Shown piece by piece: positions 40,978 through 50,215 of a stretch of 64,000 nt of DNA. How positions within the stretch are numbered: position 1 is the stretch's first letter; every line of letters begins with the position of its first letter. The stretch spans positions 2,859,501 through 2,923,500 of the forward strand of contig NZ_CP060139.1 of NCBI RefSeq assembly GCF_014524565.1. Direction: 5' to 3'. This DNA comes from Croceimicrobium hydrocarbonivorans (GTDB lineage: Bacteria > Bacteroidota > Bacteroidia > Flavobacteriales > Schleiferiaceae). The notes below the pieces were generated by a model. It did no database searches. It saw nothing but the letters and a program-made list of their open reading frames with translations, and was not told where the DNA came from. Both the position numbers and the translations under genes were made by a program.

Positions 40978-42575
40978 GGAAAATAGTCATGGGTTTTGCC
41001 TTGCTCTCGCTATGGGCTTGCAGTAAGGATGATTTAATGCCTTCTCCTTTACGGGAAGCAGAGGCCCAGGCCTTAATGGACTCACGGCCAGATTCTGCAG
41101 TAACCTGGTTGGAAACTCAAATTCGTTTAAAACCCAAGAAGCAAGCAGCTTGGACCTACAAAATGTTAGGTACTTACTATATGCAGAGTGGGGATAATGA
41201 GCGGGCCGCTAGCTATTATTTTGAGGCTTTGGCCAAATATCAGGAAGCAAAGGATACGGCCGGGATGGCCGCAATCTACCTGAATCTTACCAATGTGGAA
41301 GATCGCTCGGAACAGTCTTGGGAATGGCATCAAAAGAGCATTGGTTTATACCGCAGTATTGGTAATTTTCAAGGGGTGGCCAAGAACTATGTGAATTTGG
41401 GTACCAGCTATATGGATAGCAATAAGCTCCAAAGGGCAGCGGATTTTTACCAGAAGGCCAGAGACCTTAGTCAGGAGCATAAGATTGAAAAGACCCTGGT
41501 AAGTTCTTCCCTCAATCTAGCCATATTAAGGCATAAAATGGGAGAGAAGGACCTGGCAATTGAATTGATCCATCCGGTTTTAAAGCATTATCAGGAGTCT
41601 AATAATCGCATTGGCTTGGTATACAGCTATTTCAATTTGGGGCAATTTTACTGGCCGGAACAAAATGATTCAGCCGTTTATTATTCCCAAAAAGCTATTG
41701 AAGAGGCCGGTACAGACTATCCGCAACTTCAAGCTTTGGCCTATCAAACCCTTAGAGATTTGGCCATGCGGCAAGAACGCTATGCCCTGGCCCAAAGCTA
41801 TCATCGCAAATTTGATAGCATTGCCGATTTGCAGGTACAGATCAATGGGGCCAATCTGGTAACTAAGGTGGAAGCGGAGTTTGATTTGGCTCAAAGCAGA
41901 CAGCAAGCCGATTTCTTGTATGAGGAACTGAAAAGGCAAAAGCGCATCAATCTTTGGATCGGGATTTTAGCGATTGGCGTGCTTTTGTATTTGGGCTTCT
42001 TTCTTTGGAGCTTGCGCCGCAAATCCAAAGAAACTAAGATCTTAATGGAGCAAGATCGTGCTCTGATTAAAGCGCGTAATGAACTTAATCGAGCGCGACT
42101 TTTAAAGTTGGAAACTGAGGAGAAGGTGATGCGGCAAAAGCTAAATCAGCAAAGAAGTGAACTTTCGCAGATGGCCGCCCGAATCGTAAAGCATAAGAGC
42201 CTCATTCAGAAAATGGAAGCTCTGGCTTCGAATTGGAAGGGGAAAACAGCCTCGCCAAAGTTTAAGGATTTTGCCCGCTCTTTGCGAAAATTAATGCGCG
42301 AGCAAGATGCTGCCCCTCTTTTAATTAAGGAAGCCTTTATAGTGTACCAGCGCTACTTGAAAGTCTTTAGTGAGCGCTATGCCCAATTAACGGATAGCGA
42401 TTTGGAGTACATCATCTTATTTGATTTGAATCTCTCCACTAAGGAAGTAGCGGCCTTTTTAGAGGTGCAGGATCAAACGGTGAACATGCGTCGCTATAAA
42501 TTGCGGAAGAAGTTGAACCTAGCTAAGGGACAAGAATTAGAAGCCTGGTTGAGAGAGGTTCGGAGTAGTATATAA
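40974..42575 (+). CDS. Periplasmic-TPR, membrane-spanning HTH regulator
   Basis: 533 residues. MRKIVMGFALLSLWACSKDD carries a lipobox-like LWAC (Cys16). About six to seven TPR units occupy 60-310 (for example MAAIYLNLTNVEDRSEQSW, GVAKNYVNLGTSYMDSN, LVYSYFNLGQFYW). A membrane helix at about 323-343 (INLWIGILAIGVLLYLGFFLWSL) is followed by a cytoplasmic coiled coil and a C-terminal HTH, LSTKEVAAFLEVQDQTVNMRRYKLRKKL. This is the Bacteroidota one-component design in which a periplasmic TPR domain controls a cytoplasmic DNA-binding domain. Ligand and target genes are unknown. Confidence 0.82.
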   Translation: MRKIVMGFALLSLWACSKDDLMPSPLREAEAQALMDSRPDSAVTWLETQIRLKPKKQAAWTYKMLGTYYMQSGDNERAASYYFEALAKYQEAKDTAGMAAIYLNLTNVEDRSEQSWEWHQKSIGLYRSIGNFQGVAKNYVNLGTSYMDSNKLQRAADFYQKARDLSQEHKIEKTLVSSSLNLAILRHKMGEKDLAIELIHPVLKHYQESNNRIGLVYSYFNLGQFYWPEQNDSAVYYSQKAIEEAGTDYPQLQALAYQTLRDLAMRQERYALAQSYHRKFDSIADLQVQINGANLVTKVEAEFDLAQSRQQADFLYEELKRQKRINLWIGILAIGVLLYLGFFLWSLRRKSKETKILMEQDRALIKARNELNRARLLKLETEEKVMRQKLNQQRSELSQMAARIVKHKSLIQKMEALASNWKGKTASPKFKDFARSLRKLMREQDAAPLLIKEAFIVYQRYLKVFSERYAQLTDSDLEYIILFDLNLSTKEVAAFLEVQDQTVNMRRYKLRKKLNLAKGQELEAWLREVRSSI

Positions 42576-42590
42576 AGGGCTTTAAAAAGA

Positions 42591-42617
42591 AAAGAGCCGG
42601 CCCTATGCCGACTCTTT
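42591..42617 (-). terminator. Intrinsic terminator of the giant T9SS protein gene
   Basis: AAAGAGCCGGC and GCCGACTCTTT form an 11-bp stem with one position mismatched as forward RNA but a U-G wobble on the reverse transcript, which then continues into a T-rich run. This points to reverse-strand use. It lies between two convergent genes. Confidence 0.65.
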
Positions 42618-42654
42618 CCCGTAACTATCCTAAGAAAAGATAAGTCCCCAATAC

Positions 42655-45600
42655 CTAGTGTTTCACCAAAGTACCTTGTCTTTGTAATTGACCACCTTCC
42701 AGACGGATGTGGTACATACCCTGCGGCAGAGATTGCAGCGGCAGTTTCAGGATGGGATCGTTTTGGATGAGGCTTTCATTCCAAACCTCTTGTCCAGAGC
42801 TGTTAAATAGTTGCACTCGAATCTTACCTCTCATTTCACTTGGTACTTCAATATTGAGGATCGATTCTACTGGATTGGGATACATACTTAGAGCCCGGAT
42901 ATGATAATCGGCCAATCCAATATTTACCGTAAAGCTTTGCACCAAAGTATCGCTACCACAAGCATTGCTTACAATGAGTTGTACATCAACCGGGCCATTT
43001 TGACTGTAGCTGCTGCTGGCCATCATGCCGGTATCTTGTTGTCCGTTACCGAAATCCCAATGGTATTGATGGCTTTGGCTGCTGCCGGATGCGTCTACAG
43101 AGATCCATTGCATGCCCAGGCTGTCTACAATGCTATAGGTGAAGGCAGCATTTGGTAGGGGCACCGAATCGGTTTGGAAGCTAATCGGACCTTCCCAGTC
43201 AGAGCTATCTACGCCATTGCAAATGTTCTGATAATAAACTTCATAAGTATGATTAGCTAGCAATTGATCCAGACTCACCAGCGAATCTGTACCACTAATA
43301 ATAGTTCCGCTTCCTGGATTAAAACCATTAAGGCCGTATTCCACTATCAGGGTGTCCCCAAGATCTCCAAATTCTACTACCACACTATCGCAGCTAGTAA
43401 ATGCCACTTGGGTGAAGGATGGACTAGCACAATTATTATCCTGTAATTCAGTGATACAGAAATCATCAATAAAAAATTCATTAGAACCCCCGAAACTTCC
43501 TGGGGCAACAAAGCTTAAGCCGGTTAATTGAGCAGGTGGGAAAAAGGCGTTCTGACTGTAGCTCCAGCCGATACCTTGATCTTGACCATTAATTTTAATA
43601 TAGCAGGTATCCAGATCGAAGTCGATAATTTGATCTACATCAAACCATACTCCAGTGCTGTAGTTAAAGGTACCTACGGTATTAGGTGGTCCAAATCCAT
43701 TGGGAGCTAAAACATTCGCCGTACCTCCAAAGAAATCCAGGCTAAAAGCCAGATTGGAGTTTTGATAATCCTTGAAGAAATTGATGAAGCCAGAGTTCCC
43801 CATCGGAATATAAACTGCCATAGAAACCTCAATTTGCCCGCTGTCAATTGGGTTGAAAGAGGCACCAGTATTGCTGGCATCCAGTCCAAAGGCAACTACG
43901 TGCATAGATTGGGTTCCTGAGCTAGCTTGTAAATTGCTGATTTCGGTAACATCATTAATACTCAGGGATTCAAAAAGGGTGGATTGACCCTTAAAGGTAC
44001 CCAGATTATAGGCCTCGAAATCATCACAGAGAATGGGGCTCACTGAAATGTCGATAGGGCCTGCCCAAAGACTGGTATCTCCAGGCGCACAGATAGAACG
44101 CACAAATACCTGATTGGGAACATTGGCCGCTTGTAAGCCTACCGTTGCAGTAGTGGCCGAAGTACTTACTCGGGTACCACTACCTATGCTAAAGCCTTTA
44201 ATGCCATATTCGTATTCATATTGACCGGTAGTGCCATTCCATGAAACATCCGCTGAAGTGGCAGTAGAGGATACCAAATTAAGGTTGGTGGGCTCTGCAC
44301 AACTGGGAATGAGCTCATAATGCAACTCATCAATATAGATAGGCTCGAATGAGTTCAAAACTCCGTGCTTGAAAGCGAAGTTCTTGTCCGTCATATTGTA
44401 ACCGGTAGAGGCATCAAAATTGAGGGTATAGGTATTAAAATTTGTGTTCAAGTGAATGGTGTCCAACGCTTGGAAACTGTTGATATCACTAGGATTACTG
44501 ATGGTGCCCACAATTAAATCTTCGCTAGGAGCGCTGCTGTTTCTCGCTTTAAAGCGGATGCGCTTATTGCCGAGATCCATGTCACTGAAATTGGGACTCA
44601 CAAGAATTAGGTCGCTAGGGAAGAAGTCATTATAGATTTGAACACTTTGACTTCCGCTGGAAAATTGATTGCCAGTTACTTCAATGCTCCCAGCAGCAGA
44701 AAGCAATCCCTCGTAACAATCAGGGGTATTACCCATATTGAAGTTTTCAAAGTCTTCGAAATAAGGAGCACTAAATGAAGTACAAGGGGTCTTAAAGCGG
44801 TGGGGGCCTACCCAGTTTGAACTGTCGCCAGGGCCACAAATTCCACGAACTACAAATTCATAGAAAGTATTTGCCGTTAAACTATCCAGAAGCTTTTGAG
44901 CATTGTTGGAGGTAGTTTTAGTGCCTCCGGTAGTGGTAGTTCCTTGATAAAATCCTTGGGGACCAAACCATATTTCATAGGAACCAGCAGCACCAACGGC
45001 CGACCAGCTTAAATTGGCGGTACTGTCATTCTGCAATGCAGCTGCTAATCCTACCGGATCAGGACAAGTTGGTGCTTCGTCAATGCTTAGTTCATCAATG
45101 GAGCAATCACCGCTATTAGGACCATTACTCACAATTACAAAGCGAATTTGCACCGTATCGGGATAGCTAGAGATATCAATTCCGATATTTTGGAAAGGAG
45201 CTACACTGCTATTTTGAGGACTGCCGCTAATGCGAGTAATTTCTCGCCATGTTCCGCTGGAGTCGATTAGTACGGCAAGCGCTGGCATATTAGGCCCAAA
45301 GCGATGAACTGCAAAGCTCAAGAAGGGCTGGCTTAATGCCGATATGTCGATACGTGGACTCTCTAAAATGGCACTGTCTCCAGAAAAGCCATAAGAACCA
45401 TGACTGTATATATAGTTACCACTACCAGACACATCTTGATCCGGTCCAGTGCCAAAGCCGGGTGAGGGGCCATTACCAACTGTCCATCGGTATTGACCGC
45501 CATTTACAGGACTGCGCCACCAACAATTGTCAATGGTGTCGCCAGCATTATCGAATCCGTTACCCATAGCCCAATTAGCTCCATCGAAGTTCTCGAGATA

Positions 45601-47385
45601 GGGCGCGGCAATTTCGGTACAAGCGGTGCTAAAGCTTAGGGGGCCTAACCAATAGGTGTAAGATCCATTGCTACAAGAGTCTCTTAGATAGACCTCGTAG
45701 GCGGTATTTGAATTTAGGCCGCTGATTAGGAAGCTGCCACTGTTATCGTTGATGGAATCACCAGCGATATTAGGATCGAAGCCAGCATTTCCCCATTTAA
45801 TTTGACTGTGAATACCTTGACCAGTAGTCCAATTTAACTGTGCACTATTGGTGGTGATATTGTTTAAAGCTAGGCTATTGAATGAAGGTGGATTACAGGC
45901 AGGAACGAGCTCATAGTGGAAATCATCGATATAAATGTTTCCATAGGAGGCACTGCTTTTACTTAGGACAATGGCAATGTAGGAGTCCGTTCCATTGTAG
46001 CCATTGCTGCTGCTAATTTCGGTGATGAATTCGGAATAGCTTGGGAAGTCGCGAGTGGGACTGCTACTCGGGATAAAAATGCTATCCAATTGCTGGAAAC
46101 TTCCTGGGTTTAAGGGATTGTCTACCGTGCCAATTAGGAAGGAGGCGTCACCTCTGGTAGCGGCGGCCATAAAGCGGATTTGTTTGTCGCCAAGGTTTAA
46201 GTCTGAAAAGGAGGGACTAATCAACATGGTGCGATGACTAGCATTAGTGCTTCCGCTGAGGAAAAACTCTAGGTGTTGCGTTCCACTAAAGGCACTGCTA
46301 CCATTGTTATAGGATTTTACTTCCGTTCTATTGCCGCCATTTCCTGCTAAGCTGGGTGTCCAACAATTGGGTTCATCATAGAGGGCTTCATTTTCGAAGT
46401 TATTAAAATAGGGTGCTTGGAAAGGACTACAGCCGGTGGTGAAAAAGAAAGCTTGACTAGAATCTGAAATTTCAGAACCACAATCTCTAAAGATGTAGAG
46501 TTCGTATTCGGTATTGGCTTGTAAAGGGTGAATTTGAGCCGGGGCGGTGCTTAATAGCGAATCACCTTGGCTGGTAACGGTTCCCTGAGTATAACCACGT
46601 GGCCCCCAGTGAAAGCGAAAGTTGCCGGTATTGTCATTGAAGTCGATACCAACGCTAGTATCTCCAATCGAAACCAAAAAGGGATTGGTCACCTTTTGGC
46701 AAGGAGGGATGGTGTCGTATTCTACTTCATCGATAAAGAGAGTAGTGAAAGTAGATTCGTTGCCATGTAAGAAAGCGAGGTGGCTATCTTGCATATTATA
46801 GCCATTGGCAGCTGTAACTGGAATTATATATTCTCGGTATTGTGAGCTTTCAGTAAAATGAATGGTATCGAATGCTTGAAAAGCCGAGAGATTAGTTTGG
46901 TTGGGCATAGATCCGATAACCAAGGTGGAGCTGGTATCACTGGTGCCAGCCATAAAGCGGATTTGCTTTTGACCTAGGCTGAGATCACCAAATTGGGGTG
47001 AGATCAGCATGGTTGTATCTCCAAATTCATTGAAGAGTACCACATGCTTAGAACCACTAAAAGGATCGTAATTTTCTACTTGCGCGGCGGAACCAAAGCC
47101 CATGGTATTCACTAAACCGGATTCCCAGCATTGTGGACTTTGAAAGAGGGTGTCATTTTCAAAACCAGTGGCGTATCCAATATAATAGCTATTGCTGCAT
47201 GCGGCTGCAGCTTGTTGTAGGCTAGAAGCATTTGGATGAGCCGGTTTTTTAGTTTCTGTTTCCCCGGCATCTTTCTCCTTCATTTCGGTAGGAGCATGGC
47301 TGAGCTTTAATTGCACCTGCCAGGTTCCCCAGGCGAGGGTACTAAGCGTCAGGGATGCAAAAAGCAGGGTGACGATCTTTTTCAT
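42655..47385 (-). CDS. Giant secreted multidomain protein (five jelly-roll/FN3 units, PKD, T9SS sorting domain)
   Basis: 1576 residues with signal peptide MKKIVTLLFASLTLSTLAWG. Five repeated units of about 260 residues follow: a MAM/choice-of-anchor-like jelly roll (pattern Y-F-x-x-F-E...CW, ending I-Y-I-D-E/D-x-x-Y) and a fibronectin III domain (pattern WGPxGYxxGT...L.ANTxYEFYVRxxC). The third unit is a true MAM-like variant (WRSPVNGGQYRWTVGNG). After the fifth FN3 comes a PKD domain (YHWDFGNGQQDTGMMASSSY, about 1400-1455) and the T9SS type A tail (LSMYPNPVESILNIEVPSE). It should be displayed on or shed from the cell surface, as adhesin or glycan-binding protein; no catalytic domain was seen. 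Confidence 0.9.
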   Translation of the reverse strand: MKKIVTLLFASLTLSTLAWGTWQVQLKLSHAPTEMKEKDAGETETKKPAHPNASSLQQAAAACSNSYYIGYATGFENDTLFQSPQCWESGLVNTMGFGSAAQVENYDPFSGSKHVVLFNEFGDTTMLISPQFGDLSLGQKQIRFMAGTSDTSSTLVIGSMPNQTNLSAFQAFDTIHFTESSQYREYIIPVTAANGYNMQDSHLAFLHGNESTFTTLFIDEVEYDTIPPCQKVTNPFLVSIGDTSVGIDFNDNTGNFRFHWGPRGYTQGTVTSQGDSLLSTAPAQIHPLQANTEYELYIFRDCGSEISDSSQAFFFTTGCSPFQAPYFNNFENEALYDEPNCWTPSLAGNGGNRTEVKSYNNGSSAFSGTQHLEFFLSGSTNASHRTMLISPSFSDLNLGDKQIRFMAAATRGDASFLIGTVDNPLNPGSFQQLDSIFIPSSSPTRDFPSYSEFITEISSSNGYNGTDSYIAIVLSKSSASYGNIYIDDFHYELVPACNPPSFNSLALNNITTNSAQLNWTTGQGIHSQIKWGNAGFDPNIAGDSINDNSGSFLISGLNSNTAYEVYLRDSCSNGSYTYWLGPLSFSTACTEIAAPYLENFDGANWAMGNGFDNAGDTIDNCWWRSPVNGGQYRWTVGNGPSPGFGTGPDQDVSGSGNYIYSHGSYGFSGDSAILESPRIDISALSQPFLSFAVHRFGPNMPALAVLIDSSGTWREITRISGSPQNSSVAPFQNIGIDISSYPDTVQIRFVIVSNGPNSGDCSIDELSIDEAPTCPDPVGLAAALQNDSTANLSWSAVGAAGSYEIWFGPQGFYQGTTTTGGTKTTSNNAQKLLDSLTANTFYEFVVRGICGPGDSSNWVGPHRFKTPCTSFSAPYFEDFENFNMGNTPDCYEGLLSAAGSIEVTGNQFSSGSQSVQIYNDFFPSDLILVSPNFSDMDLGNKRIRFKARNSSAPSEDLIVGTISNPSDINSFQALDTIHLNTNFNTYTLNFDASTGYNMTDKNFAFKHGVLNSFEPIYIDELHYELIPSCAEPTNLNLVSSTATSADVSWNGTTGQYEYEYGIKGFSIGSGTRVSTSATTATVGLQAANVPNQVFVRSICAPGDTSLWAGPIDISVSPILCDDFEAYNLGTFKGQSTLFESLSINDVTEISNLQASSGTQSMHVVAFGLDASNTGASFNPIDSGQIEVSMAVYIPMGNSGFINFFKDYQNSNLAFSLDFFGGTANVLAPNGFGPPNTVGTFNYSTGVWFDVDQIIDFDLDTCYIKINGQDQGIGWSYSQNAFFPPAQLTGLSFVAPGSFGGSNEFFIDDFCITELQDNNCASPSFTQVAFTSCDSVVVEFGDLGDTLIVEYGLNGFNPGSGTIISGTDSLVSLDQLLANHTYEVYYQNICNGVDSSDWEGPISFQTDSVPLPNAAFTYSIVDSLGMQWISVDASGSSQSHQYHWDFGNGQQDTGMMASSSYSQNGPVDVQLIVSNACGSDTLVQSFTVNIGLADYHIRALSMYPNPVESILNIEVPSEMRGKIRVQLFNSSGQEVWNESLIQNDPILKLPLQSLPQGMYHIRLEGGQLQRQGTLVKH

Positions 47386-47647
47386 GTATAGGGCTTTAGA
47401 ATTTTAAATCGAAGACCAATTAAGAGTATATGCTTCGCTTCCCCTATTTTTCAATATGGACAGAATGTATATGTTGGAAATAAGTAATTGTTTTTCAGGT
47501 GTTAAAAGAGTGGTAAGCCGTTTTTATATCGGAAGTATTTTACTCTTATATCGGAACAGGACTCAAGAATAAGCCTGAATTTTTGCTCTGTTTTTAGGTC
47601 GATAGTGCATTGTATGAATAGCTTTTTTAGGACTAAAGGGCAAAAAA
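47386..47647. other. Intergenic region with two TTATATCGGAA direct repeats
   Basis: Between the giant gene and the TlpA terminator. TTATATCGGAA occurs at 47524-47534 and 47546-47556, 22 bp apart start to start (about two helical turns), suggesting a binding site for a dimer or two monomers about 140 bp upstream of the giant gene. No exact TAnnTTTG element was found. Nothing else recognised. Confidence 0.4.
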
Positions 47648-47671
47648 AAAGCGCCTCGATTGAGACGCTTT
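47648..47671 (-). terminator. Intrinsic terminator of the tlpA-like gene
   Basis: AAAGCG-C-CTC (47648-47657) and GAG-A-CGCTTT (47662-47671) with a GATT loop. On the reverse transcript the odd pair becomes a U-G wobble and the stem is followed by a run of nine U, a good rho-independent terminator 20 bp after the stop at 47692. Confidence 0.85.
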
Positions 47672-47691
47672 CTAAAAGGCTTATCCTTTTC

Positions 47692-48246
47692 TTATTTCTT
47701 CATTTTTTCCAGCACATTTCGCAAGGCACGACCGCGCAGGTTTTTGGCAAGGATGGTTCCATCGCCGCCTATTAGGAAGGTGGCAGGAATGGACTGAACT
47801 CCGTAAGTGGCCGCTGCAGCATTGCTCCAACCTTTCAGATCACTCACATGATTTTCCCAGGCCAATTTATCTTGTTCGATGGCGGCAATCCACTGACTCT
47901 TGTTTTGATCCAGAGATACACTTAAAACGGTAAAGCCTTCGCCTTCCTTAAAGCTGGTATTTTTGTAGTCATTATAAGTGGCTACCACATTAGGGTTCTC
48001 TCGGCGACAAGGTTTACACCAAGCGGCCCAGAAGTCGATCAATACCACTTTTCCCTGGAGGTCGGAGAGCTTCCGTACTTGTCCATTAGGATCATTCATT
48101 TCAATCTCTGGAGCTTTGCTGCCAATACCTAGGCCGCGGCTTTGCTCCTCATCCGGCATTTTATTCAAACCTTCCACAAAGCTTAGTCCAACAAAGCTTA
48201 AAGCGGCTAGTCCGATAATGAATAGGGGTTTTCTAAAGATGTTCAT
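47692..48246 (-). CDS. TlpA/ResA-like thioredoxin-fold protein
   Basis: 184 residues. An N-terminal membrane anchor or signal (FIIGLAALSFVGLSFVEGL) is followed by APEIEMNDPNGQVRKLSDLQGKVVLIDFWAAWCKPCRRENP, with the redox motif CKPC, and a cis-Pro segment VQSIPATFLIG. Such proteins reduce disulfides in the periplasm or in cytochrome c maturation. It begins 9 bp after the murA stop, so it is in the DUF4290-murA-tlpA operon. Confidence 0.9.
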   Translation of the reverse strand: MNIFRKPLFIIGLAALSFVGLSFVEGLNKMPDEEQSRGLGIGSKAPEIEMNDPNGQVRKLSDLQGKVVLIDFWAAWCKPCRRENPNVVATYNDYKNTSFKEGEGFTVLSVSLDQNKSQWIAAIEQDKLAWENHVSDLKGWSNAAAATYGVQSIPATFLIGGDGTILAKNLRGRALRNVLEKMKK

Positions 48247-48255
48247 CTCCTCTTT

Positions 48256-49563
48256 TTAGTTAACTCTTACAATTTGTGCGCCAATTGCCCGGAGGCGTTC
48301 ATCGATATTCTCATATCCACGGTCGATTTGCTCAATATTGTGGATGGTGCTGGTGCCTTCAGCGCTCAAGGCAGCAATCAGCAATGAGATTCCGGCGCGG
48401 ATATCGGGGCTGGTCATGGTGGTTGCCTTTAGCGGCGTGGCCTTGTCCATACCAATAACTGTAGCACGGTGTGGATCGCAAAGAATAATCTGTGCACCCA
48501 TATCTATAAGTTTGTCGACAAAGAACAGTCGACTCTCAAACATTTTCTGGTGGATCAATACCGATCCTCTGGCCTGAGTGGCTACTACCAAGGCAATACT
48601 CAATAGGTCTGGTGTAAAGCCTGGCCAGGGAGCATCTGCAATGGTAAGGATAGATCCATCTATAAAGGTTTCAATCTCGTAATGATCCTGTTGGGGTACA
48701 ATCAAGTCATCGTTTTCACGCTGCACCTTAATTCCCATTTTACTGAATACAGTAGGGATTACGCCCAAATCATCGAAGCTTACGTCTTTGATGCGCAATT
48801 CTGAGGAGGTCATGGCGGCCATACCGATCCAAGATCCGATCTCAATCATATCGGGAAGCACACGGTGATCGCAGCCTCCTAATTCGCTTACGCCTTCAAT
48901 ACTTAATAAATTGGAACCAATACCGGAAATTTTAGCGCCCATGCGATTCAGCATTTTGCAAAGCTGTTGCAAATAAGGTTCGCAAGCGGCATTATAAATG
49001 GTAGTAGTTCCTTCGGCCAAAGCCGCTGCCATTACAATATTGGCGGTACCGGTTACTGAAGCTTCATCCAAAAGCATGTAAGCGCCCTTAAGTTTTTTAG
49101 CTTCTACACCATAAAAGGACTCGCCGGGTTTATAACGGAATTTGGCGCCTAATTTCTGGAAACCTTCAAAGTGGGTATCCAAACGACGACGGCCAATTTT
49201 ATCACCTCCTGGTTTTGGGATATAACCTTTGCCAAAGCGCGCTAATAAAGGACCAACAATCATAATACTTCCTCTTAAGGAAGCGCCCTTTACTTTGAAT
49301 TCATCCGATTCGAGATAATCCAAATTAAGGTCATCGGCTTTAAAGCTGTAAATGCCATGGCCCTTGCGTTGTACTTTAACACCCAGGTCGGCCAAGATGT
49401 CGATAAGCTTATTTACATCTACAATATCCGGGATATTGGAAATGGTAACACGCTCCGCGGTAAGCAGGGTGGCACAGATTATTTGCAGGGCTTCATTCTT
49501 AGCTCCTTGTGGAGTGATGGAGCCGCTTAGGCGTTGTCCGCCGGTGATTTGAAAAGTTCCCAA
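48256..49563 (-). CDS. murA: UDP-N-acetylglucosamine 1-carboxyvinyltransferase MurA
   Basis: 435 residues from a TTG at 49563. The frame is open back to ATG 49647, but those 28 residues are Thr/Lys/Asn-rich and come from the low-complexity 3' end of the DUF4290 gene in another frame. From the TTG, (M)GTFQITGGQRLSGSITPQGAKNEAL aligns with the usual MurA start. The enzyme adds enolpyruvate to UDP-GlcNAc, the first step of peptidoglycan synthesis. The PEP-loop reads KPGGDKIGRRRLDTH, so the usual catalytic Cys (Cys115 in E. coli) is Asp (codon 49201-49203). The substrate-site Lys (QGAKNEAL) and Arg are present. Confidence 0.95.
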   Translation of the reverse strand: MGTFQITGGQRLSGSITPQGAKNEALQIICATLLTAERVTISNIPDIVDVNKLIDILADLGVKVQRKGHGIYSFKADDLNLDYLESDEFKVKGASLRGSIMIVGPLLARFGKGYIPKPGGDKIGRRRLDTHFEGFQKLGAKFRYKPGESFYGVEAKKLKGAYMLLDEASVTGTANIVMAAALAEGTTTIYNAACEPYLQQLCKMLNRMGAKISGIGSNLLSIEGVSELGGCDHRVLPDMIEIGSWIGMAAMTSSELRIKDVSFDDLGVIPTVFSKMGIKVQRENDDLIVPQQDHYEIETFIDGSILTIADAPWPGFTPDLLSIALVVATQARGSVLIHQKMFESRLFFVDKLIDMGAQIILCDPHRATVIGMDKATPLKATTMTSPDIRAGISLLIAALSAEGTSTIHNIEQIDRGYENIDERLRAIGAQIVRVN

Positions 49564-49567
49564 GGAA

Positions 49568-50203
49568 TTATTTTTTCTTGTTGATTTTTCGCTTCGAACG
49601 GTTATTGTTGTTGCGTTTGTTTTTGTGGTTGTGTTTGTTTCCACCATGATTTTGCAACAAATCCCGTTTCTCGGAAAGACTTACATCTGCAACCTGCAAT
49701 TTGTTGTTCGACATCTCCTTGAGGTTGTTCAGAATTACATCATCTTCAACATGGTCTTTATTCCAAACGATGTAATTTTTCTTCATCACATTGGCCAAGG
49801 CCTCAGTAAGCGCGGTTTTTTCGTCACCTTCTTCCAGCGCTACGGCGTAGTCAATCATTTTACGGGTAATATTTCCGTAATGACGGTAACGTCGACTGGT
49901 TTGAGGATACTCCACTGGCTGAGGCTTTTCCAATAAGCTTTCTGGCGCGGGAGGAGGATAGGGAGAATCTACATCCAATTTGAAATCAGACATAATATAT
50001 AAATGGTCCCATAACTTGTGCTCAGGATCATCATCGGTCTCGTATACCTGAGGATTCAGGTTCGCGATAATGGCGATTAGATTACGAGCTTGTTTATTGC
50101 GTTCGTCCCGATTTTCGATGGTCAGCAGGTAGTCTACCATGCGCTGAACATTACGACCATACTCAGGGATGATCATGCGGGGTCTGCTAGTATTGTATTC
50201 CAT
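49568..50203 (-). CDS. DUF4290 protein
   Basis: 211 residues. EYNTSRPRMIIPEYGRNVQRMVDYLLTIENRDERNKQARNLI and the later SRRYRHYGNITRKMIDYAVALEEGDEKTALTEALANVMKKNY define the DUF4290 family, which I know as a Bacteroidota protein encoded next to murA. The last 25 residues are a Lys/Asn/Arg-rich tail (NKHNHKNKRNNNNRS), possibly nucleic-acid binding. Function unknown. murA starts 5 bp after its stop. Confidence 0.9.
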   Translation of the reverse strand: MEYNTSRPRMIIPEYGRNVQRMVDYLLTIENRDERNKQARNLIAIIANLNPQVYETDDDPEHKLWDHLYIMSDFKLDVDSPYPPPAPESLLEKPQPVEYPQTSRRYRHYGNITRKMIDYAVALEEGDEKTALTEALANVMKKNYIVWNKDHVEDDVILNNLKEMSNNKLQVADVSLSEKRDLLQNHGGNKHNHKNKRNNNNRSKRKINKKK

Positions 50204-50215
50204 AGTCTATTGAGA

